NCBI RefSeq assembly: GCF_004114975.1
Contig: NZ_CP030051.1
Span: 2,356,001-2,420,000 of the forward strand
Length of the DNA stretch: 64,000 nt
DNA from: Bradyrhizobium guangdongense
Lineage (GTDB): Bacteria; Pseudomonadota; Alphaproteobacteria; Rhizobiales; Xanthobacteraceae
Direction: 5' to 3'
Position 1 is the stretch's first letter. Each line of letters starts with the position of its first letter. The notes below the pieces were generated by a model. The model had not been told where the DNA came from. It saw nothing but the letters and a program-made list of their open reading frames with translations, and searched no databases. Position numbers and translations under genes: made by a program. Below are positions 16,575 to 25,547 of this stretch, in pieces.

Positions 16575-17738
16575 CTAGGAGCCTTTCTCCCCGCTCATAA
16601 CCGGGCCAAATCGCTCCCAGCTTTCTCCCTTGAACCGCATCATTTGAAGCTGTTCGATCGGAGCGAAGTCAGTCGGGCTCGTTTTGATCCGAGTTCCGGG
16701 CAAGTAGATGCCGATCTCGAAATCGAGGTTGGCTGCCTGCTTCATGACGTTCTCACGCGTGAGATTGTCACCGCATTGCCGAAGCACTTGCTCCAAACCT
16801 TTGGCAACGCCATAGCCGAACACAGTTGCAGAGTCGTCAAGATCGCCTTCAGGATACCACTTTGTCATGAAGGCTCGCCACTCGTTCATAGCGGGATCAT
16901 TCTTCCACTCAGCATCCTTCGGATCTTTAAGGTATGCCGTAGATAGGATGTCCTGGCTGGCCTCATAACCCGCAGGCTTAATTACACCTCCAATGGAAGC
17001 AGAAACGTTGGTCAAAAACTGCACTGGATGCCAGTTCAGTTCAGCGATCTTCTTGATGGCTTGAGCCGCGAATTTGGGCGTTGCGATGTTAACGAAAATG
17101 TCGGGGTTTGCACCTTTGATCTGGACGATCTGAGAATCGACTGTCGGCGAGCTCGTCTCATACGCTGCTTCTGCTACGATGAGCTTGCCGGCTTGCTCGC
17201 CAAGGCCGTCCTTTAGCCCGATTACGTAATCCTTGCCGAAATCGTCATTCTGATAGAGGACCGCAATCGTTTTCCCCGGGTAGTTTTGGAGGATGTACTT
17301 GCCATAGATGCGAGCTTCCACCTGATAACTCGGCTGCCACCCCATCGTCCAAGGGAAGTTCTTCGGGTCATTCCACTTAGCGGCGCCTGTCGACACGAAC
17401 AGCTGAGGGACTTTCTTGGCATTCATGTATTTCTGAATTGCGGTGTTGCCGGGCGTTCCGAGTGGGTTGAAGATGAGTAGCACCTCGTCGCTCTCTACTA
17501 GCTTGCGAGCCTGTTCGACCGTCTTTGGCGGACTGTACGTGTCGTCATAAGAGATGAAATTGATCTTGCGACCGTTGATGCCCCCTTCAGAGTTGATCTT
17601 GTTGAAGTAGGCCGCCTCTGTTTTCCCAATGGTGGCGTAAGCTGATGCCGGACCTGAGTACGGCATGATGTTGCCGACCTTGATCTCGGTATCACTTGCC
17701 CCGGGATCGTATGATCTTCCCCCGATAAAGTGGACGGG

Positions 17739-18599
17739 TTAAGCGGCTTTTAGCTCCATCTCGATCGGGGGGATATATCCGAGTGCGGAATGGAGCCTTG
17801 TCCGGTTATAGAATCCTTCGATGAAGCTGAAGATATCGCGCTGGGCCTCAGTGCGGGTCTTGTAGTTGCGATGATGGACGAGCTCGGTCTTCAGGGTATG
17901 GAAGAAGCTTTCCATCGGGGCGTTGTCGTAGCAATCGGCCCTGCGGCTCATTGATGCCGTCATGCCGGCCTCCATAAGGGTGCTGCGATAAGCGTGCGAA
18001 GCGTATTGCACACCCCGGTCGGTGTGACAGATCAATCCGGCCTGCGGCCGCCGCTCCCGGATTGCCATCGTCAGGGCTGCGGAGGCGAGCTCGACCTGCA
18101 TGTGATCGCGCATGGCCCAGCCGACGATCTTCCGACTGAACAGATCCATGACGGCGGCCAGATAAAGCCACCCCTCGGCGGTCGGGATGTAGGTGATGTC
18201 GCCGAGCCAGACCCGGTTCGGGGCTTCCGCCGTGAAGTCGCGCGCGACCAGGTTCGGTGCGATCGGCAGGTCGTGACGGCTGTCGGTGGTGCGCACACGG
18301 CGTGGCTTTGCGGTGATGGCGCGGATGCCATGCCGGCGCATCGTCCGCTCGATCCGGCCGCGGCTGGCGCTGCGTCCCTGCCTGCGCAGAGCGGCATGGA
18401 CGCGGGGACTGCCGTAGCGGCCGCTGCTGTCCTGATGGACCTGCCGTATCTCGGCCAGCAGCGCGGCATGGGATTTTGCCCGCTCGCTCACGGGGTGGTC
18501 GCGCCAAGCGTAGTAGCCGGCCGGCGAGACCTCGAGCACGGCGCACATCAGCCGCACCGGATAGGTGTTGCGATGGTCCTCGATGAAGCGAAAGCTCAT
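17739..18599 (-). CDS. IS3-family transposase OrfB (DDE integrase)
   Basis: OrfB carries the rve-type catalytic core. The first Asp is in RVWLGDITYIPTAEGWLYLA, the second in LICHTDRGVQYAS, and the Glu in YDNAPMESFFHTLKTEL. The N-terminal HTH_21 region has AGYYAWRDHPVSERAKSHAA. The end (RTRLHSALGYIPPIEMELK) is typical. Its own ATG is at 18599, but the frame extends upstream through the slippery site, so the working product is probably an OrfAB fusion made by -1 frameshifting. All catalytic residues are present, so it may be active. Confidence 0.93.
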   Translation of the reverse strand: MSFRFIEDHRNTYPVRLMCAVLEVSPAGYYAWRDHPVSERAKSHAALLAEIRQVHQDSSGRYGSPRVHAALRRQGRSASRGRIERTMRRHGIRAITAKPRRVRTTDSRHDLPIAPNLVARDFTAEAPNRVWLGDITYIPTAEGWLYLAAVMDLFSRKIVGWAMRDHMQVELASAALTMAIRERRPQAGLICHTDRGVQYASHAYRSTLMEAGMTASMSRRADCYDNAPMESFFHTLKTELVHHRNYKTRTEAQRDIFSFIEGFYNRTRLHSALGYIPPIEMELKAA

Positions 18600-18907
18600 G
18601 TTCGGGTTCCGGCAAAGATCGCGATCGACTTTTTTAAAATGTCGCGTTCCATCCGCAGCCGCTCGTTCTCCTGGCGCAACACGGCGAGTTCCGAAGCCTG
18701 GTCCGCCGACATCGGCGTCGCCTGCGTGGTGGGGCGCCACGCCGCCGATGCCGGCTCGCGCCGGAGCTTATCGACCCAGCGCCGCAGCACTGAGTCGCGC
18801 AGACCGAGCTCCTTGGCTACCGACCCGATCGAGCGGCCGCTCGACACCACCAACCCCGCCGCCTCGCGCTTGTACTCTTCAGTAAACGACCGACGTGCAC
18901 GTTCCAT
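18596..18907 (-). CDS. IS3-family transposase OrfA (HTH)
   Basis: This 103-residue DNA-binding subunit has a helix-turn-helix (RSFTEEYKREAAGLVVSSGR, then SIGSVAKELGLRDSVLRRW) and a leucine-rich helix (ELAVLRQENERLRMERDIL). The slippery heptamer AAAAAAG (minus strand, 18635-18629) lies within the LKKS codons. A -1 shift there leads into the OrfB frame. Confidence 0.93.
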   Translation of the reverse strand: MERARRSFTEEYKREAAGLVVSSGRSIGSVAKELGLRDSVLRRWVDKLRREPASAAWRPTTQATPMSADQASELAVLRQENERLRMERDILKKSIAIFAGTRT

Positions 18908-19062
18908 TCAACACCTCCAGGCTCAACGAGCCTACTACAGGTGTCCACTCATTCGGAGGAAGTTCAGTATTTCTTTTGGGCGTTGGCGGTGCCAGACAGA
19001 GCGAGAAACGTTGCCGCCGCGATAGCGATCGAACAAGTGAATTTGACGTAATCACTACGCAT

Positions 19063-19974
19063 CCTTGTCCTCCCATAAAGCTCCGGCTCTTCACCTTCTA
19101 TGGGTCTTCTCGGCCGGACTTCTTGAGTATGCACGACAAGGAATTGGACGCTAGGCAAGTTAGCAGTTCCATGCTGCCGCCGAATTGCAGCGCAGTGCAC
19201 AATTCCTCATATTGGAATATCTGAGCAACGAACGGTTGCGCTCCCTAAGAGCCGCCGGTGTATCCGAGCAAATAATGATCTTGTACTCGCTCACCCTGTT
19301 CGCTCATTCGAAATCAATCCATCTAACTGTCGTCGATCTCATGGTTCTCTTCGCTCAGGGACCATCGATAGAGCGGAACAGCTGCTCGAGCGACGAAACG
19401 AAGCGTCCGAGCAGCGACTGGCGAGCTTAATTGTGAGAGCGTAACGCTTCCTGAACTGGTTGCATGGAAGGAGCACAAGGACGTGCGGCGAGGCGGATGG
19501 CTGCGGATAGGCTGGCCTAGACTGGAAAAGCGGAAACCCAAAGAGGTGACGATGGCTCCGGCCTGGACCTCCGGCAAAAATTGTCCGTCGTCTTGCTTGC
19601 CAGGGCTTGTCTTCCAGAGTCGAAACCTCCGGCAAACCCGGGGCGGTTCAAGATTACCCGCGCCGCCGACATCGCGGCCGCCTCTGGCGGCCTAGCGCGT
19701 CTGCGCGGCCACCATCCTCACTCCCCTGACGAGAAACTGCGGATTGCCGTCGAAGACTCCGTGTGCCGCAGTCCGTGTCACTCAATTCCCGCTGACAAAC
19801 CCTATCCCGATAGCCGTTGCGGGAAGCATGATATGGCCACCATAGGTCATATCCCATATGGGTCATGTTCAAACCCAAAGAACGCGATAGAGCCAATATC
19901 TGGCTGCATCGCATGCGCAACCCTACTCGCGAGGCGGCGTCCCGATCCGGCCAGCAAGGATTGTGAGCAGTCCA
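19063..19974. other. Gene-poor gap upstream of the split binding-protein gene
   Basis: About 900 bp presumably contain the former promoter of the binding-protein gene. No frame with family-like sequence or a good ribosome site was found. TCATATCCCATATGGGTCATG near 19847-19866 is a short palindromic stretch of unknown meaning. Confidence 0.4.
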
Positions 19975-20280
19975 ATGACTTCAGTTCCATCGCGTTACGA
20001 TCATCGCGATTCCGGAGATTTCCTTGTGCTAGACACGCGTGTGCGGAGACGCGCGCGTGGATGGGAATGGAACGTTACGACCTACTCAGGTAGGATCCTC
20101 ATGCGAGGAAAAGTAAGAAGGCGAGCGGCAGCACGATATGAGGCCGCACGAGCACTGTTTCTACTGCTCATGAGCACGTCATCAGCCGGGGTTCGAAGTC
20201 GAAGCGACCCCAGCATTTTACTTAGAAACATCGACGAGTTGTTTTGGGTCTTTGAATGTTCACAACGCGATTCTCGATAG
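19975..20280 (+). CDS. Small basic hypothetical protein
   Basis: The frame encodes about 101 residues with RGWEWNVTTYSGRILMRGKV and RRRAAARYEAARALFLLL. This layout (aromatic beta-strand pair, basic helix, hydrophobic end) resembles short rhizobial hypothetical proteins. No strong ribosome site is seen and the start is uncertain (19963 or 19975). It could be a chance frame. Confidence 0.35.
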   Translation: MTSVPSRYDHRDSGDFLVLDTRVRRRARGWEWNVTTYSGRILMRGKVRRRAAARYEAARALFLLLMSTSSAGVRSRSDPSILLRNIDELFWVFECSQRDSR

Positions 20281-20342
20281 CGGTGAGGTCTCCGCTGATG
20301 CCTAATCGTTGTGAACTCACCACTTTCCACACCTGCGTTGGA

Positions 20343-21476
20343 TCAACGCAATACTAGCCGGCCTAACAGCGCCGTGAGCTCGCTTTGCCTGGAGATGTCG
20401 AGCTTGCCGAACACGCGCTTCAGCACGTTGCGGGCTGTCTCCTCAGCAATTCCGAGACGTTCCGCAGCCTGTCTCGGGGGGATCCCCGAGCCGACGAGGG
20501 ATGCGACCCTTGCTTCCCCAAGCGTCAGTCCCAGGATGTCGCGCACGACCGCCGGGTCGGCCGGCTCCGCGGGTTTCTGCTCGATCGCGAGCACGATCGC
20601 CCGGGTGTGGGTTAGAAAATGATTGGCTGAAAGGGCGCCCGCCGTGATCGGGAGCAGGTAGATGACGAAACGGCGGCCTGTCGTGGTCGGTCCTACAAGA
20701 ATCGGCTTCGGTTCCGACAGAACGTCGTGCGCCTCGGCGCGAAGCGTTCGCGTCACTGCGCTCTCGAAAGGACCTTTGCTTGCCGCCATGCAAACACGGA
20801 GCTGGTCGTTCACAAGGTCGAACACCTCGCCTAATAGACTTTGAGCGACCGGGTTGGCGAACAGCAAGCGCGACGACCAATCAAGGGAAAAAACGCCGAT
20901 GCCAATCCGGGCCAGGGCCTCGCCAAGGCCGACATTGGTCAGTTCGGCATTGAGAAGCCGGATCGAGAGCCGCAAGGATTTCTCGATATGGCGTCCCAGC
21001 AAGCCGACAACCTCGAGGTCAGCATCAGAAAACTGCGGCTGGGCGAAATGTCGATGCACGGTGAGCACCACACCGATCGCCGGATCCGGCGACACTGGCA
21101 CTCCGCCAAACCAGCCCAAGCCATGTTTGACGAGGAATTCCTTGTAGAAGGGATGATTGACGTAAGCATCGTCGAACGGTCCAACGTGCCGATCCGTAAT
21201 GGGTTCGCCTCCGAAGTAGAGGCCGGCCCGCACCGCCCGCTCACCCTTGAAATCGTGCTGTGACCACCGTGCCTCATATTCCCGGGCCGCCTCTGTCAGG
21301 CTTTCTGAGACAATTACGCCGAACGTCCCATCCTCCCTTTGCCATTGTAGGAGCGCGCCGACGTTATCAAAGCAGCTTGCCACTTTGCCGAGGGCATGGG
21401 GCCAAAGGGACGGATCGGGGGCCGCGTCGTAGATCGCCTCAACGGCTGCGGTCAGATAGTCAAGCTTAACGGACAT
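20343..21476 (-). CDS. LuxR-type transcription regulator with PAS-like sensor
   Basis: This 377-residue protein ends in a LuxR-type helix-turn-helix (LTLGEARVASLVGSGIPPRQ, AAERLGIAEETARNVLKRVF, GKLDISRQSEL). There is no receiver domain. The N-terminal 170 residues form a GAF-like region, and residues 190-300 look like a PAS fold (ALARIGIGVFSLDWSSRLLFANPVAQSLL). Such single-component regulators are common in Bradyrhizobium, and their ligands are unknown. It stands alone, with gene-poor DNA on both sides. Confidence 0.85.
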   Translation of the reverse strand: MSVKLDYLTAAVEAIYDAAPDPSLWPHALGKVASCFDNVGALLQWQREDGTFGVIVSESLTEAAREYEARWSQHDFKGERAVRAGLYFGGEPITDRHVGPFDDAYVNHPFYKEFLVKHGLGWFGGVPVSPDPAIGVVLTVHRHFAQPQFSDADLEVVGLLGRHIEKSLRLSIRLLNAELTNVGLGEALARIGIGVFSLDWSSRLLFANPVAQSLLGEVFDLVNDQLRVCMAASKGPFESAVTRTLRAEAHDVLSEPKPILVGPTTTGRRFVIYLLPITAGALSANHFLTHTRAIVLAIEQKPAEPADPAVVRDILGLTLGEARVASLVGSGIPPRQAAERLGIAEETARNVLKRVFGKLDISRQSELTALLGRLVLR

Positions 21477-22229
21477 GGGGTCCTATCAAATAATTCAGAA
21501 CCCCTTCAGATTATGTGTGTTTTTTGACTCTCAACAACAGCCATTCGTCGAATTTCGCCGGAACCTTCCCAATTTTTCGCACCGTCACTTCAGGGGACAG
21601 GGGTCGTCGGCTGCTGAAGGGAGCGTCACTTCGGGTTTGCCGAACGGGTGCTTTTGCATAGACGACGGATGGCAAGCACAGCCCAAATTTTTCGAACTAA
21701 CTTCGTACCTGCAGTCCCAGATTTTTTCAGCATGCGCAATAATGGTGAGATGTTCTGGGATTTCAGCTTCGCTTCCCCAAAACGTTTGCGAAGTGTTGCT
21801 GGGCGAGTGTTCGGGTGCCATCCCGGCGTCCATGGTCAGAGTTGGATGGGAATCGATTGTTCTAGCTCCGCGTTTGTAATGAAGTGAGGAACCCATGGCC
21901 TTGAGCGAGGGAGACATCGCACCCGGGCTTGCTTGATCTTAGAAAAAGCCGGCCGCTGATGCATGTAATGGGACATGCCCAATGTTTCATGGCCAAATAC
22001 CTTATGCTCAATCCGCACAAGCTTGTTGTGAGTTCTCATGCGTGCGTGACTCGAAACATAGGTTCGCTGAGTGAGCAGTCTCTCCCTAGACAGGCTTGTC
22101 GAGAATGGCGGGCTCTCTTTGAGCGCGCGCCGAAAGACGCATCCGCAGAAACCGTCCCGCTTGAGACCTCCGGTCACGGATTGAGTATCAGGCGCTCGTC
22201 GCGATTAATGCCGGTCCCAAACACGACCG
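21477..22229. other. Gap without recognisable gene
   Basis: The roughly 750 bp between the LuxR-type regulator and the 3' end of the ABC operon show several short frames on both strands. None resembles a known family or has a clear ribosome site. Confidence 0.5.
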
Positions 22230-22940
22230 CTACATGGCAAGATAACGCCGGCGGATATCCTCGTTCCTGGCGAGACCGACAGTGTCCTGTTGGTGCACCA
22301 CTTTGCCTTTATCGATGACTACGGCCTCCTCCGCAATTCGCAGGCAAAAATGCATGTTCTGTTCAGCAAGCAGGATGGTAGCGCCGCTTGCTCCCAGTTC
22401 GCGTAGCATCCTGCTGATGGTGGCGACCACCATGGGAGCGAGGCCTTCGCTTGGCTCATCGAGCAAGAGAACCAAGGGATTGCCCATCAGAGCCCGCGCG
22501 ATCACCAGCAACTGTTGCTCGCCGCCGGACAGGCGGCCCGCCTCGCGGGCGCGAAGATTTTCGAGCAGCGGGAAGGTGTCCCAAATGCGCGGCAGCGTCC
22601 AGCCGCGCCGTCCATCGGGACCGCTCTTGGCTGCAATTAGGAGATTGTCTTCCACGCTGTGCTCGGGGAACACTTGGCGATCCTCGGGCACATAGGCGAG
22701 ACCGAGCCTAGCGCGCGCATGCGGCGGCATGCGGGTGATGTCTTGGCCGGCGAAGATGATGCGGCCGCTCCTGGCCGGCACGATCCCGGCAAGCGTCTTC
22801 ATGGTCGTGCTCTTGCCCGCGCCATTGCGGCCGAGTAGCGCCAGCGTGCGCTTCTCTTGGAGCACGAGGTTGACATCGAACAGTATCCGGCTGGGACCGT
22901 AAAAGGCGCTCAATCCTTCGGCGCGTAGGAGCTCCGTCAT
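22230..22940 (-). CDS. LivF-type ABC transporter ATPase
   Basis: This 236-residue ATP-binding subunit has Walker A (LLGRNGAGKSTTMKTLAG), the signature LSGGEQQLLVIARAL and Walker B (VLLLDEPSEGLAP). The short length and the AYVPEDRQVFPEHSVEDNL segment are typical of the LivF class, one of two ATPases of branched-chain-amino-acid-type importers. It overlaps the upstream LivG-type gene by 4 bp and is the last gene of the operon. Confidence 0.93.
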   Translation of the reverse strand: MTELLRAEGLSAFYGPSRILFDVNLVLQEKRTLALLGRNGAGKSTTMKTLAGIVPARSGRIIFAGQDITRMPPHARARLGLAYVPEDRQVFPEHSVEDNLLIAAKSGPDGRRGWTLPRIWDTFPLLENLRAREAGRLSGGEQQLLVIARALMGNPLVLLLDEPSEGLAPMVVATISRMLRELGASGATILLAEQNMHFCLRIAEEAVVIDKGKVVHQQDTVGLARNEDIRRRYLAM

Positions 22941-23689
22941 GGATCATGTTCCTCCTTGCCGAGATACGCGTCGATCACCGCCTGGTTGTTGCGGATCTCG
23001 TCCGGCGTGCCCTCCGCTAGAACGCGGCCGTAGCACAGCACGCGAATGGTGCTCGCGACCTGGAAGACGATGTCCATATCGTGCTCGATGAACACCAGCG
23101 TCAGCTTCTGCTGGTCCCATAAGCCCCGGACCCGCTCGATCATGCCCCAGCGCTCGTCGGGGCCCATGCCGGCCGTCGGCTCATCGAGCAGGAGCACCTT
23201 CGGTTCGAGCGCTAGCGCAATGGCGATATCGAGCAGCTTCTGGTCGCCGTGGGAAAGGATGGCGGCCTCGACATCGGCTATGTGGCTCAGACCTACCAAC
23301 TCCATCACCTCTCGAGCGCGCTCTCGCGCGCCGGGCAGCGGAAAGCGGCGGGCGAGATTGCCCCACTGACCGAGATGGGCGGTAACGGCGGCCATTAAGT
23401 TTTCCGCCACTGTCATGCTCGGAAAGCAGCTCGCCACCTGAAACGCCCGCCCGATGCCAAGTTGCATGCGCTCAGCCTTTGAGCGACGGACGACGTCCTC
23501 GCCATCGAGCAGCACCTCCCCGCTATCGGGGGCGAATGCGCCGCTGATCAGGTTGAAAAAGGTGCTCTTGCCGGCGCCGTTCGGTCCGATCACCGCCGAA
23601 AGCGAGCCTGAAGGAAAGGCCAGCGACACATCGTCAATCGCTCGCACGCCACCGAATGTTTTAGTGAGATGTCTGACCTCAAGTTTCAT
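22937..23689 (-). CDS. LivG-type ABC transporter ATPase
   Basis: This 250-residue ATPase has Walker A (VIGPNGAGKSTFFNLISG) and Walker B (VLLLDEPTAGMGPDE). The signature region is degenerate (ILSHGDQKLLDIAIAL), as usual in LivG. The start at 23689 overlaps the permease stop in an ATGA; an ATG at 23707 is also possible and would add six residues. It partners the LivF-type ATPase immediately downstream. Confidence 0.92.
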   Translation of the reverse strand: MKLEVRHLTKTFGGVRAIDDVSLAFPSGSLSAVIGPNGAGKSTFFNLISGAFAPDSGEVLLDGEDVVRRSKAERMQLGIGRAFQVASCFPSMTVAENLMAAVTAHLGQWGNLARRFPLPGARERAREVMELVGLSHIADVEAAILSHGDQKLLDIAIALALEPKVLLLDEPTAGMGPDERWGMIERVRGLWDQQKLTLVFIEHDMDIVFQVASTIRVLCYGRVLAEGTPDEIRNNQAVIDAYLGKEEHDP

Positions 23690-24645
23690 CGTAAGCTGCT
23701 CGGCCATGCACGTCGGAGAAAATCCAGCACGCCGCGGCGCAAACCAACGGCGAAGATGAGGACCACGATTCCCAGCACCAGGCCCTGATACTCGGTGGTG
23801 CGGGCCAGCAGGTCATTCAGCGCAAGCAGGATCGCCGCACCGAGCAAAGGTCCGAGGAAGCTGTTGATGCCGCCCAGCATGACGGCAAAGATCGCTTGAC
23901 CAGAATTCGGCCAATCGGCGAGTTCCGGATAGGCGCCCGAGACGAACAGTGCGGCCAATACGCCGCCGAGCCCTGCGAAGCTGCCGGCGATGGTGAATGC
24001 CCACAGCCGGGCGCGCCACAGCACCACGCCAAGAAAGCTCGTGCGGCTATCGTTGTCTCGGATCATGCGCAGCGTTTGGCCAAAGGGGCTTGCGGAAATG
24101 TGGCGCAGCGCCAGCAAGCCAATTACCGCGACGACCGCGCAGAACTGGTAAAGATGAAGCTGCGAGGCGAGCTCGAAGCCGAAGATCTCGCGTCGCGGCA
24201 GGCCGCCGCGCAGGCCCTGGTCGCCGCCGGTGAGGCTCTGCCAGGAGATGATGACACTGTAGATCAGCATCTGAAACGCCAGGGTGATGAAGGCGAAATA
24301 GTCCGTGCTGAGGCGGACGCAGATCGCGCCGACGCAGAGCGCGGCTACGGCCGTGAACAGCACCGCGAGCACGGCCGCGACGGGCAGCGAGAGCTCCGTC
24401 ATCTGCATCATCAAGGCGAAAGCGTAGGCGCCCAGCCCATAGAACAGGCCATGGCCGAATGAGACCATGCCGGTGTTGCCGACCAACAGGTTGAGCGAGG
24501 TCGCAAACAGCGCCATTGCACTCAATCGGATGACGAAATCCTCGAACGCAGGGCTGCGATGGACGAACGGGATTGCGAGCACGACAATCAAGGCTAGTGC
24601 GGCAATCGCCGCCTCGCGCATGGCCGGGCGGCGATTCTCTTTCAT
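23686..24645 (-). CDS. LivM-type ABC permease
   Basis: This 319-residue inner-membrane permease has about eight to ten helices. The family block SLNLLVGNTGMVSFGHGLFYGLGAYAFAL occurs near residue 50. The conserved cytoplasmic loop is at about 195-215 (SPFGQTLRMIRDNDSRTSFLGV). It begins with an ATGA overlap with the LivH-type gene and forms the permease pair with it. Confidence 0.92.
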   Translation of the reverse strand: MKENRRPAMREAAIAALALIVVLAIPFVHRSPAFEDFVIRLSAMALFATSLNLLVGNTGMVSFGHGLFYGLGAYAFALMMQMTELSLPVAAVLAVLFTAVAALCVGAICVRLSTDYFAFITLAFQMLIYSVIISWQSLTGGDQGLRGGLPRREIFGFELASQLHLYQFCAVVAVIGLLALRHISASPFGQTLRMIRDNDSRTSFLGVVLWRARLWAFTIAGSFAGLGGVLAALFVSGAYPELADWPNSGQAIFAVMLGGINSFLGPLLGAAILLALNDLLARTTEYQGLVLGIVVLIFAVGLRRGVLDFLRRAWPSSLR

Positions 24646-25541
24646 AGACGGCGACCGAATAGGCCCTGCGGCCGGAGCAGCAGGATAGCAATCATCACGA
24701 TGTAAATCAGGCCGTCGGTGAACTGGGGGAAGCCGATCGTGCCGAAGCCGCGGACCAGCCCTATCAACAGCGCTGAAACCAGAGCGCCCGGGATCGAGCC
24801 CATACCGCCGATTACGGTGACAATGAAGCTCTCGATCAAGACCGAAAAGCCCATGCCCGGCGACAGCGAACGCACCGGCGCCGCGAGCGCGCCCGCGAGT
24901 CCGGCGAGCCCCCCGCCGATGGCGAAGACGATCGTAAACAGCAGTGTGGTGTTGACGCCGAGCGCAGACACCATCTGCGCGTTGATCGCGGCGGCGCGCA
25001 CCGTCTTGCCGAGCCGCGTCATCGACAGGCCGAGGCCGAGAATGACTGCGATCAGCGCAGCGATTCCGATCAGCACGGCGTAAAAGGGGGGCACCACTCC
25101 ACCCGCGATGAACAGCGGCGGCACCTGGAACGCCGGCGGCATACCCATGGCGTGGAATTCCGGTCCCCAGATGATCTTGACGAGATCGTCGAAGATCAAC
25201 ACCACGGCGTAGCAGATCAGAAGCTGCATGAGGACATTGGAGCCATAGACGCGACTAATCAGCGCACGCTCGAACGCAACGCCAAACGCCGCCATTGACA
25301 GTGCGCCCGCCAGCACCGCAACAGCATAGCTGCCGGTTACGCCGAGCGCCGTATAGGCGACGTAACCGCCTAGCATGTAGAAGGTGCCGTGGGCGAAATT
25401 CACGACTTTCAGCACGCCGAAGATCAGCGTCACGCCTGCGGCGACCAGGAACAGGAGCATGCCCACGATCAGCCCGCTGGTGGTTTGGGTCACCACACAG
25501 GCCGATGTTGCGAAGCAGGCGCCGAGTGCGTTGAGGTCCAT
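24642..25541 (-). CDS. LivH-type ABC permease
   Basis: This 299-residue permease has the LivH hallmarks: LFLVAAGVTLIFGVLKVVNF and AHGTFYMLGGYVAY near the N-terminus, the loop TRLGKTVRAAAINAQMVSAL, and the late GGMGSIPGALVSALLIGLV. It starts 6 bp after the binding-protein stop and overlaps the LivM-type gene by 4 bp. Confidence 0.93.
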   Translation of the reverse strand: MDLNALGACFATSACVVTQTTSGLIVGMLLFLVAAGVTLIFGVLKVVNFAHGTFYMLGGYVAYTALGVTGSYAVAVLAGALSMAAFGVAFERALISRVYGSNVLMQLLICYAVVLIFDDLVKIIWGPEFHAMGMPPAFQVPPLFIAGGVVPPFYAVLIGIAALIAVILGLGLSMTRLGKTVRAAAINAQMVSALGVNTTLLFTIVFAIGGGLAGLAGALAAPVRSLSPGMGFSVLIESFIVTVIGGMGSIPGALVSALLIGLVRGFGTIGFPQFTDGLIYIVMIAILLLRPQGLFGRRL

Positions 25542-25547
25542 CTGAGC

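Larger units (their letters stand above)
17712..18966 (-). mobile_element. Complete IS3-family insertion sequence (1255 bp)
   Basis: The terminal inverted repeats are imperfect. The left end begins TGATCTTCCCCCGA (17712 onward) and the right end, read inward, begins TGAACTTCCTCCGA (from 18966); both continue to GTGGAC. A 3-bp direct repeat GTA flanks the element (17709-17711 and 18967-18969), the usual IS3-family duplication. It contains orfA and orfB with an A6G slippery site. It interrupts a binding-protein gene precisely between two codons. Confidence 0.95.
16575..19062 (-). pseudogene. Liv-type ABC substrate-binding protein split by IS3 element
   Basis: The 5' part (18967-19062) has a GGGAGGACAAGG ribosome site and encodes a signal peptide: RSDYVKFTCSIAIAAATFLA, then LSGTANAQKKY. 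The 3' part (16575-17711) continues exactly with DPGASDTEIKVGNIMPYSGP and carries the whole Peripla_BP_6 fold (GGINGRKINFISYDD, TMGWQPSYQVEARIY, YQNDDFGKDYVIGLKDG). Removing 17712-18966 and one GTA copy restores a single frame of about 410 codons. The protein would have bound an amino acid or other small ligand for an ABC importer. The remaining 3' frame lacks a signal peptide and is probably not functional. Confidence 0.92.
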
